NCBI RefSeq assembly: GCF_000003605.2
Contig: NW_003144288.1
Location: forward strand, 470,340-501,331
Reading direction: 5' to 3'
Length of the DNA: 30,992 nucleotides
Origin: Saccoglossus kowalevskii
Taxonomy: Eukaryota; Hemichordata; Enteropneusta; Harrimaniidae
Position numbers and translations under genes: made by a program. This document shows, one piece after another, positions 1-11,800 of this stretch (the stretch's first letter is position 1; every line of letters starts with the position of its first letter). A model generated the notes under the pieces. The model was given only the letters and a program-made list of their open reading frames with translations, did not search any database and was not told where the DNA came from.

Positions 1-459
1 ATCTGACACTCTTTATGAGTTCTATGATATCAGTGGTTAATATGTTTGGCCATTTTTAGTGTATATTTATAATAATGCAGCAAATCTACAGTGTGTTATT
101 AACCAAAACTGTTTTTCGCGTTTTTCTCGAGTTGAAGTTTTGATCGAGTACGACTCATTGGGACCGCCGCCAAATCAAGTGCGTTCGGATTAGGACATTC
201 AAACTCGCAGTTATCGTTCAAAAGATAATAATGGTGCAAAATATGTCTGGGTTTTAAAAGAAAATGCTTTGCCACAGAATAATAGTCTGTTAAAGGTGTC
301 AAGTATGAAATAATTTGGGGACAAAAAATAAACCTGCATAGAAATCGGAATAATAGGTCTTTTGATTATCGGAGACGCATTTCAATGGACTTGATTACGG
401 ACAATGCATGACGTAAATTTCACCAGGAAATTCCGCAGTGTGCTCTCGCAATTTTAGGA
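1..459. other. No gene seen
   Basis: AT-rich sequence. I see no exon-like coding stretch, no clear repeat and no RNA gene here. Short open frames are at chance level. Confidence 0.6.
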
Positions 460-990
460 TTCTGGATGCTCTGCTCTCAACCAATCACAGTCTGTTTATT
501 TCGACCAATCAGCTCACATCTTTGTCAACCAATCAGCTTCTTTTCGCCAGCCAATCATAGCCAGCTTGTGCACACAGACTGTAGCGTCCCTACCTCTTTT
601 GTTTTCTTTTGTTCAGCAGTTTCATTCATTGTTTTTTACGCGTCACTCCTCAAGCATTGTATTCTCTTCGCTCGTTATCCCACCACCATCCCCTTCGTCC
701 CCCTTATTTTTGGCTAGCTTCTTCCCTGGACATTGTATTTCATCCTGACCCCCAGTTCAAGGTCGGGCGGCCTCATACAGGCTTTCCCCCTCCTTCTTTT
801 GGATCCCGAAATCCATTGCTCAGGGGGGCACGTGCTGTCTTGGTGGGTAGAAGTGGGCCCCTGCCCAATATTGTAGTTTTATGAATTGTATCTTATTGAA
901 TTGTAATTTCATTAGTTTTGTAGTTTGTGTCTGTAAGTCGTTTTTGCTCAATAAACTTGTCTTTACTCGTTTACCGCGTGGAATGTCTTT
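460..990 (+). promoter_or_regulatory. CCAAT-box array with downstream polyA-like signal (LTR- or promoter-like)
   Basis: CCAATCA occurs four times, starting at 481, 505, 529 and 551 (spacing 24, 24 and 22 bp, close to two helical turns). A C/T-rich, locally GC-richer stretch follows, then AATAAA at 950-955 with a U/GU-rich sequence after it. CCAAT boxes are bound by NF-Y. The arrangement (CCAAT cluster, 300-400 bp, AATAAA) resembles a solo LTR of a retroelement or a small promoter/terminator unit. No LTR ends, target duplication, primer-binding site or gag/pol coding were found, so the class is open. Confidence 0.35.
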
Positions 991-2631
991 ACAAATGTAA
1001 ATTTAGGAAAGTGGTAGTAGGGAATGGATAGGTCACTTCAAAATGTGGAAGTAAATCATGGACAGTTGTTTAGGGAGTCGGGAAACGTAAATTGCATTGT
1101 CAGGATTTTGTTCTGGGATGACTAACATGTAGTATGAATTATTGTTTGCACAGACTGATAATATTGTTTTGGTTGTGAGAAAAAGCATGATTAAATCATG
1201 GAAATGTCTAGAAACGTTGTTAATTGTATTGCTTTGACGGAAATTTGGATGTAGGACGATGCAGAATTGTGGGCACATGGGAGTGATTTTGTTTGCTTTT
1301 TACTATCCAAACAGTCTTGGCTATAGACTGTTAAAATTTTGTAGAATTGTGAATAGTGGAACATACTCAAAAGACAATTTTAAAATATACATAACAAGTG
1401 CAAACATTCTCTTTTTTGAATGCTTAGCAAGATTTAGCAAGGCTGTACATAAATAATAAAAAGAAACATGGTGAAAAAATGACGGATCTCCATATTATGC
1501 ACTATATTTAACTTTTAACAAAACGATAGTACATTTAAATTTGGAACTGTTACAGGCATTTTAATTATGAGCATTAGCAAACTTCTTACTGAGTGAATTG
1601 TTATGCAAATTAGCAATTATCTCAGCTTCTTTTAGTGCACATTCCAGAACTTTAAAAAAAAATAGCTCCTAGACGCTTTGACCTTGTGTTTTGAAATTTT
1701 CACAAATGATTGACAATGTGTTTATCTTCAAAACGCCGTCGGGGCATTTGTTTGGGTTGAACAGTGTTACAACAGTCGTACATACAACTAGCGTGGGTGT
1801 TAATTTATGCATAAACTTGAAGTAGTGAAATTTGAGCTGCTGCCCTTCAAAATTGACAACTGGTAGACAGTTTTCAAGACGGCACTTTCTTCATAGTAAA
1901 CAGATGTAGCCGTAAAACAATTTTGACAGGAAACAGAAGCATGGTTTAGAAGCTAATTTTTTTAAATCACTTTTGACCAAAAAAGCACATTTTTGTGCAT
2001 ATTTCAAACTACACTGTCCATAAAAAAATACCAAAAAATTTTAAAATTCATACAATAAGCTTTCCGAAAATATATAGTTTTGTGGACCAGGGAGGTCGTC
2101 TTGGTTTCCTAATTAACTAATTACAATACCTGTCAGGTAAACTGCATCTCTACCTTAATATGCATGATTTAATTCAAAAATTAGAAAGAAATCAACGAGT
2201 ACCTTTCAATGGATTCTGGAAATTACAAATCTGTATTTGAAATATTGAAAGTTGTCTGGAATGTCGCATTATCGGGAAACACTATGCCCTGTTGGCAAGA
2301 CTGACTCGTGTTCCATGGCCACAACTTGCATCAACCCAGGTATTAGGAATTGCATATCACACAAAAAAGTGTTGATATTATTCAAACGAAATATTCGGCG
2401 AAGCAAGCCTGATTTATATTATTATTAGTTTCAGTGTTAGACATATATATCAACACATGAACCAACCATTGGACTCTAGAAACATGATCTAAAAACCAGT
2501 ATGAGCGATGCATTATCTATTTTATATAGGGAACATTTCACAAAACGCATTCCAGTTGCACCACAGTAACAACACAAACCATATCCTATATTCAATGTTC
2601 GAAATCTGAATACAAGTTAACAAATGCAGTT
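991..2631. other. No gene seen
   Basis: About 1.6 kb of AT-rich intergenic DNA. The open frames here are short, lack conserved motifs and have no credible splice context. No repeat family was recognised. Confidence 0.55.
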
Positions 2632-3385
2632 TTTATTGTATAATAATCTTATGGTATATTTCAGCCAATCAAGGCAAGTCTCATTTCTTAAGGTACGTAT
2701 GTTAACAATTCGTTTTCGCCACCAGAGGCATTTGTTTTTGTTTTTCCGACATTCAAACGATATTATAGGTGCGTGATTCTAAATACTATATATTTAACAA
2801 ATAACAGAATATTGCATGCATTTTGTGCTATATTGAGTACAAATTGTTTCATTCTTTCTATTGCATTATACAAACGACCTGCGACTTGACGATCGAAATA
2901 GCTCCACTGTTACATAAGCACCATAGTGGAAAACAAATTATTATAAGCGTTCCAACACATATGTGTGATAAATTTAATAGTATCCAAATAGATTCATCAA
3001 CTCTGCTGAAAAGATACGTCTGTGAATAAGTAAAGTGTTCCCCCAATGTCGCAAAAAGAAAGTAATCGAATCCAAGGTACCCTTATATCAAATCAAATTG
3101 GAGTAGCGGTTTAAGAAGTCAACAATGGCATTTTAACAGAATATCACAAAAATAATCGCTAAAAATTAGAGAATTAAAAATATCCCGAAATGAACAAACC
3201 TGATAAAAGTTAACCCAGGGTACTTAATACAACATATCAAAGTAACCCGGTTAGTAGTTTTCAAGAAGAAGTGAAAACATTATTTTTCAACAAAAATGAC
3301 AAAAATATTCGCCAAAAATAGAAAATTAATGATATTATCGCAAAATGAACAGATATATAGTTAAATCTTCATATAGTTTAATATA
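2632..3385 (-). other. Presumed 3' UTR of the cadherin gene
   Basis: AT-rich sequence with no coding signal follows the stop codon. An AATAAA on the minus strand (2637 down to 2632) could end the transcript after about 750 nt. An ATTAAA at 2978-2973 is an alternative. Neither can be confirmed without transcript data. Confidence 0.3.
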
Positions 3386-3477
3386 TTATTCTGCCGCCGA
3401 TTCGTGATTCTCTAGCTGGATCTGGGATATGAAGTCCAAGACATCCTTTGACAAGAACACTTCATTGTATTCGTTTC
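3386..3477 (-). CDS. Cadherin exon 43: C-terminus and stop
   Basis: 92 nt including TAA. It encodes GNEYNEVFLSKDVLDFISQI and ends QLENHESAAE. It adds a last tyrosine site (EYNEV). There is no C-terminal PDZ-ligand consensus. Confidence 0.88.
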
Positions 3478-4117
3478 CTGTCATACCAAAGAAAATGATG
3501 AATATATTTATATGAATATCGATAATACATGAATATCTAAACCATAATAGCAGAATCCGGGTGTGTAAATAATTGAATCATAATCACCTGTGTTCATGTA
3601 ATTCTGTTGTGATTGCCTTAGATCTAAATATTCATGAGATTCCTGTCCAGTAGATGGTTGAAGGTAATCTCCATATTCTGTGGGAGATGGAAATCGGAAT
3701 ATTTATTTATTCCACATAAGTAATAATATGCTCACATATAAAGATAACAAAATACGATTTTACGGAATGCTATGCTTGTATTCGACTTCGTATAATTTTT
3801 TGTGCAGTGTAAAATCATTACTTCTACGATAAAATGAAGTTATCATGCGGATACAGCAACCTATCGCATGGGCATCTGTGATACGTGTATGTGTTTCCGC
3901 GATATTCGATATTCACACCTAACGACATCTTTTGGCCAAAAGATTTCAAATCCAGAATTAACATTTAATTGTTTTGTAAATTATCCATGTTGATCACTTG
4001 GTAGTTACGTCCGTGATAAGTAGCGATATTGATATCAAAAACTGGAAAATCACTTTTATCAAATAACAAATGCTAATATTAGAGTTGGCGCAATGGTGCT
4101 TTGTTTACTTCGGAACT

Positions 4118-4212
<95 letters not shown>

Positions 4213-5797
4213 CACTGTTTAGTAATTGGATGAGCGTACGGCATTGCAACTATTTAAACCCAAAACTTCATCTCGAATAGCTCACTTGCTAATTTACCTT
4301 CCATATTGTCCATGTCAGAGTATTCGGCACCAAGTTCTATACCATCATTCATCACAAGATAGTTAGGAACTGTCTCTGCTGTAGATAATGTAAATGGAAT
4401 ATATCAATTCCATATGTGAACTATCAATCCAGCTCAGGGAAATGCTTTACTTGTGTTTTACCTCAGATGACATGACCAGTGTATAAATTATTACATAAAC
4501 GACTTTGATATATGTGGGTTTCCCTTTTCGATTCTTTCTTAATGATCTCGTTTGAGCTAGGCATTTACTTTTGACCAAAATCTTTCAAACAAGATTGTTC
4601 AGCAAATTGCTACTGCTGGAACGTGGCAATAAACAGTACAATTTTGCACATAACACATGACTGATTGTCCAGTGATTGCTTGGGTGTTCAGCATATCTGA
4701 ACCTAATTACATCATTTCGAATCGTTCACAAACATACCTTGCATGTTGTCCAGGTCCAGGTATTCTGTGTCTGGTTCCCTCATCACTAGATAATTAGGTA
4801 CTGAATGCGTCGCTGCCGGTATTGCCGGGACACTGAAAAACATACACACGAATAATATCGTATGACTGCCCAAGATTACTGAATCGAAAGGTACGTATGT
4901 AGTATGCAGGAAATTACCACTTGCTTGGCAGGTAACTCTTACACTGTAGAGATACTAGGCTCATTACAGATAGTCCAGCTTTATTACTCTAAACACTAAG
5001 TTGAATTAGCATATCGCTGCCCATCTCCCTTTCAAAATCTTAGGCATGGTAAAATGAACATGTGATCGACCAATGGCTACAGTCGTCACGTGATTACCGA
5101 GAATGTGTCTGAAAAGTTAAAAACTTGCGAACTTGCCACTACTGAACAAAATTAGTGAACAATGTATTTATCAAATTCCTGTAATATATGTTTATAATAT
5201 CTACCTAAAACATGCAAATTGTTGATCCTAAATAATACTGCAACGTCGTGCGAGCCAAACTATGCGAGTGATGTCACTATGGTAACAATAGTAAGAATAG
5301 TGAACATGCATTGCAAAGAACAATTAGAGATTACATTTACTTACCTATTATTAATCGTTTGATTTATTTCATGTGGCAATGTATACACGTTATATCCACG
5401 TGTTTCCTTCCCACTAACTACTTTATCATTGTCATACTTCACTGGTCTGGGTGGTAACATTGGCGGAAACTGGAATTGAAACAGTGAATGTCTAGTCATC
5501 TTATCAACATACATCTGGTACTATAAACAAGGGCGTTATTAAATGTGAAGCAAAAACACACACAAATGAAATACTAAGCCTTAACTAACATTTCTAAATA
5601 GCTGAACCACATGCAGGCTATTGCTAAATATATAGGAGATATATCAGTGTGGTCCATCGAAAATAGAGAGTATTTATTTTTTTTTTCATACAAAAGAAAA
5701 AGAAATTTATAAAGTCCAGTGGATTACAATTTGTGTTTTTAGCTGTGAGAAAATGTATTTACCGGATCTTCACTAAGGCTTTCTTTAGACCTGAAAC

Positions 5798-5849
<52 letters not shown>

Positions 5850-8800
5850 CATTGCTAACAAAATCTTTAGGATAAAACTCAGTTTAAACGCCCAGTTTCT
5901 TGTTTTGTGATGGTAAAAGAGATTTACATGCGAGCGGACTGGGCAACAGAACGACCGTGTAATATAAGTTGAACTTGTGAAAAAATCAAGATATGATGTC
6001 TAATCAACAACCAAGCTTTACTTATTCATACTTACATGCAATAGTACTTTACAGCAAAAACTATAGCAAGAACCACTATGATAGTTAGTAATATCGTTGT
6101 AACTATTGCCCATGAGTTGGTATGTTCACAGTTGTCACACTCGACTGCAATTTAACATTTTAGTCGCATATAAATAAAAAAAGTTAGAAGTTCTCGTTGT
6201 AAACAGTTATACTTATGTAGTAGATATAGTTATAATATATTCGGCCAAAACACGTTTAGGGCTATACAGACATGTCTTTTTTATTTGAAAAATGTGTGCC
6301 ACACTGACGTCACGTTTGAACACTTTCCTTTGTTCACGCAACAACTATCAAGCGCGTGACTTAACGCGGGAGGGTCGTCACCTGTGCACGCGCGGGAATT
6401 GAGTTCCAAGCGACGATAACAATGCACGCTGACAACGTTAACGCAAAGGCTCATGGATAGACGCTTGTTTGTAAACAATGACACGCTATGGCCATCTGAC
6501 GCATGCGCAGGTGACGATTCCCCCGCTTTAAACAGAATCTTTTGTTGCTGGTATTTAAGTCTAACTAAATTATGTGTACAAGTAAAAAAGATGTATAGCA
6601 ATGAGTCTAAGCATCGGGCGACACTATCAGTGCACTGCTAGTACCACTACTAACACTCTCACCTTTATTGTAGCATTCTGGATCGGTTGGCCGAGTTACT
6701 TTTGATACAACAATCACTACAGGAACGGTACTGAGAATATAATATATTACAGAATTAGAAAACAACACAGATTTCTTTTCAGATTGGTATCAGTTATTTG
6801 TTTCGTGTTCTTAGGCGAGTAAATTTCCCTATAAACGTGGCACAATCAGATTGCACATACTGTCTTATGTACCTTGTGTGACCATTTCCAAATGTTTGAA
6901 TCAGTATGGTCAATGTGAGTAGAACGAAGGAATTTGCCCTGTCAGAAAAAATGGACCGGAAAACGGAGATACGGTAGTATTTTATGATGACGTCATATTT
7001 ATAGCTAGATTATATATGACAGCTGGATGCTAAACTATAAAATGTTATCTATAGAGGAACTAACTAATTGAACTGTATGGCTAGTAATGAATGTGCACAC
7101 ACCAATATAAGTGGGACATATTCTTTCCATATTGTATCAATATGTGAGTATATTCGCGCTAGCGTGAAATGCGAAAAAAACGTCTACCTTGATTTGGGTC
7201 GTTCACCTGCATCGGTAGCGATAACAGTCAAATTGTATGATGGCGTATCCTCGTAAGGATCCAGCAAATAACATGTGGAGATATTGGCAGACATTGGATC
7301 GATCTCAAATATCCCCTAGAACGGAAAATAACGATACTATAAAGGTGAACAACATATGAGCTTGAATGAGGGTTTTTCACCCTTTCGTCTTTAAGCACGT
7401 GTTACGAATATGTATTATTGTGTTCGATTTACCCTCTCATTTCCTTCATACGCAAGTGAATACGTCACTGCTCCGTCATCAACATCATCTATATCGATAG
7501 CCATGATATCTAGATCAAGAACTGCCCCAATTGGTAGGTATTCCGGTACCACTGTGGAGTATTCATCTGAAGAATAACAATAAAATCATTGTTAATATTT
7601 CTATAATGCTAAACCACGTGTCCGACCAGGGTTTCAAGCACATCTGATTTCATCGTCCGAATCGCGTGATTTCACGGGCTCGATATAAACATATTCCACC
7701 ACGTAGTGGTTAGGCGATGGCCAAATAAACGAACCATGGCTGGTGAAGATGATCTGATTTAAGAAGATGAATATACAATACCAATAAATGGACGATACAT
7801 TTGAACTATTATATATTTTATTATTGCAATCATTACTTAGAAAATACACTAAAATTGTCGCTCATATTGACGCAGTATATTACAGCTGGCGCCGAACTGA
7901 GACCGCCATCTCCCTATTTTTTATGAAACATTGTCAAGTAAAAGTTATGATTTTTGGAAATTAAGAACATTAACTATATTTGATGGAGAGAGGGGTTTTC
8001 AAAGTTGAATTCATTTGAAAAAGGTTGTATTCAGATGCGTCGACTTGTTAGGATCGAAAAAGCCAAAATCAAACACATACACCACTGGCGATGTCCCTGT
8101 GAATATAGCAATGTTTCAAAAGAGATTGACAATGAGATTGCGAGTTTAGTTTAAACTCAAAGCTCGCGGTAACACTGTTAATAGAAATTAACTAAATAAA
8201 TTAGTTGGGAGGTAATAAGACGCCTGTAATGTGCTTGTACTGCTTTCCTCCCCAGAGTTAATCAATCAATCAAACCAATGACATTCATATTATATATAAT
8301 CGATATACTGAAGAATATCACATAAAACTGGCATAATGATTAGTATAAATAAATATATATACATATATCACAAAATTAGCACAAATATTTTTTGTCAATT
8401 ATCTCACCTTGTGAAAATTTAGGACTGTGCAAGTTTAAATCGTTATAACGTATTTCGATAGTGACACAGCCATAGTCGCTGTGGACTGGGTTGCCATCTT
8501 TCACTAAAACCGTCAACTGAAAAATCAATATCGTACAAACACAATGAATGAACATACATATATACTAAATATTCCGTCTTGGTGATTTGTATTGCATTGC
8601 ATTCGTAATAGGAACAAACAAATGCGTTGTTCTGCACTTTCTTCTAATTTAAACGATTGTTTACAATCTGAATAAAAATAAACATTTATTTCTGACTACC
8701 AAATATTCCATATCCGTCATGTCCACGGTAAAGTTTGTGTCGGTTGTGATAACGCCGGACAGCTCGTCGATTTCAAACATGTCTCTTACTGATTCCACTG

Positions 8801-11800
8801 TAGGTGACAATGAATATGTTATATCTCCAATCATATCTGGGTCTGTGGCGTTAACATCCACGACAAATGTTCCAATTGGAGAGTCCTGTACACAATGAAA
8901 GAAATATTATATTAGTATTTTATAATTTAAATTATATAAGCTTTACTTAGCTTATATTTTCTCAGAGATGCGTTTGCTTTACCATTTTTTTATATTGAGT
9001 TTATGCATTTAATTCTAGGGTACATTTTTCCACATTGACAAATGACATGTGTTATGGATGGCAACCAGAATGGGCACTTACATGGTAAATACACGAGTGC
9101 ATCTCACTGGGGTATACAGATGGTGCGTTATCATTAACATCTAATAACGTAATATCGATAGTAGCATTGTCTTGTTTTGATGGCAAACCTCCATCATACG
9201 CCGAAACCACTAGGTACACGAACGCTTCCAATTCCCTGTCAATAGTACCATTAGTTCGTATTTCCCCGCTGTTTATATGTATCTCAAAGAAACCTGCGAC
9301 AGATAGGACATTTACAATGTCTGTATATGTATTATTAGAAATATACAGTGTCTGCATTAGTATTTGGGTATAATACTTCACAACTAAGCCATCATCTTGT
9401 GGTAACACTATGAAGCATGTACGAAATACTGTTTTAACTTACCTTCATCATTGCCTTGAATAATTTCATAATATACAATACCGGACCCATTAATTTCCCA
9501 TACAGATTTGTTTGCCGAATCTCTATCAGTGGCAGTAACCGTGGCAACGTAAGTACCATCGGGCACATTTTCGCTCACTTCTGCAGTGTAATTTGAAGGA
9601 TCGCATTCAGGTGCGTATATGTTGACTTCCCGTACAGTGATAGTAACCTTAGAATAACAATTATTCAATATTTACTTCACAGAGTTTATATTACTGATAT
9701 TGTATTTCACAATTCAATCATCTTGGCGTGATTGTTTCAACATATGCAGAAATTACTGTGGTGAAATGTGAAGCAATAAGTTCTGAACGTACCATGGTTG
9801 TTGTTGAAAGTGGCGGTTTCCCGTTATCAGAAGCGTTAATGGTCAACTCGTGCGTTCCCACACCGCCTATCAACACCTTTATCACCCGTATTTCACCAGT
9901 ATCCCTTCCAATAATGAAGTACTCACTTCCTATATAATAACAAACAAGAACATGCTGGTAACAATTTTCGCGATTCCCATGGGCCGAAAGATTTTCCTAC
10001 ACTCAATGGATACTACAGCCTGAAAACAATAATTACACTTGGAATTTTAATAGCAATAGAACGCTACAAAATAAATTTAAAAGTGCACACATGTATTTGT
10101 GGAATAATACAATATGTGTTATTTAGACACCGTCTTTTCATCACAAATTCCTCCAACACTACGAACTAAACGTAAACAACATAATCGACAAAATCGAATG
10201 TATCTGGTTGGATACGATATATACACGGGATTTCCAGGTTACCTTTCATAGTGTAAATGATTCTACCATTCTCCCCAGAGTCAGCATCTTCGGCAACGAC
10301 AGTAAATACCGTGGAGTTCAGATCAGCAGTAACGGGGACCTCTGCATCGTATGGTTCACCGATGAAATAAGGCGCATTGTCATTAACATCGATGACTTCT
10401 ATATGAACGCTGGTAACGTTACGTAAAGCATGGAATCCAGCATCTTCCACTAAAACCCGCAAAATGTAGTGAGATTTAGTCTCATAATCAATTACAGCAT
10501 TTGTAGTTGGGGCGATAATCCCAGAATACACTGCATAAAATATAACCAATATATGAAATTACATTTTTTATAATATCAAAATTATAGTCATTCATATATA
10601 TTTTCTCTAAGAACGGTGAAATAAGCTCTTTACTTGGAAACTGTGTAGTAAACCAAAAAAGTAAGACAAAATAACACTTGCTAATTAAATCTAATGAAGT
10701 GATAATTATATATATATACATTTGAAATCAATCAACGATGCTCTTAGTATGTAAATCTATATATAGTTATCTATGTACTCACAGTTAATCTCAAAGTTGC
10801 CGTCATCCCCAGACACAATTGTGTAGTACACATCAGCATTGGTGCCTTCATCTGCATCAGTTGCAATCACGTGGACGATTTCAATGTAGTATTGGACATT
10901 TTCTTCAACAGAACCATTGTAGTGACGTTGTGTGAATGTAGGCGTGTTGTCATTGATATCAGTAACTATGATGTCTACGGAAACAGTACTGCTCTGTGGT
11001 TGTACCCCATTGTCTGTTGCCTGTAAATAAAGGTAATAATAATGTATGGCTCAATTACACGTGAAATCTAGTACTGTTACAGGAATGACTCATTGTTGCA
11101 CAAAGTATGCAATGGCACATATAGGTTCATAACGAATATCATACATGCGGGCAGTGGAACCCAGCAACCCAGTAGGCAATCATGAAAAACTAATTGTAAT
11201 AACATGGACTATATAATGTATTACACGAACAAAACATACCGTTACTGTTAGTGTATACAAAGGAACTTCTTCTCTGTCAACATTACCAACAGCATATATG
11301 GTTCCATTCAAATCGATGTAAAACTCACCTAATAAAGATGTGTATCAAATCACGATTCGTGCACATAAATTTCACGCACAATACAACGAAAGACACTATA
11401 TTCTAAGTGAAAATCACGAATTGCTTACCACCTATAAATAACCTACCATTATGTCCAACTGTTATGCTATACATTATTTCAGCATTGGGACCCGTATCGG
11501 CATCAATCGCGACCACAGTCAATACGGCTGTAGGGGATGTTGAATAATCACGCTCATATACTTCGCCTCTGTAAGACGGTCTGTCAAATATTGGATTATT
11601 GTCGTTGATGTCATTAACCAATATGTTTACCTGTTGGCGAATCAGTTTCTCAAGTCACGTGTTGATGTGATGATAAAATAATAACAGCTAAACTAATAAT
11701 ATGTTGGTTACAACTATATGTGAAAAGCGACATATTGAAAAAAGACAGTAGTTACCAGAGAATATGCATCATATTTTATACCATCGATGTCGCTAGCAGA

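Noticed and set aside
466..884. Three overlapping plus-strand open frames near the left end
   Set aside because: They are Ser/Phe/Pro-rich translations of C/T-rich DNA in the LTR- or promoter-like stretch, with no domain and all frames open alike.
460..990. A complete endogenous retroelement at the left end
   Set aside because: No gag, protease, polymerase or envelope coding and no paired LTR are visible in the window.
4059..4244. A minus-strand open frame rich in alternating Ile and Tyr
   Set aside because: It is only the (TA)n microsatellite read as codons; it lies in intron 41.
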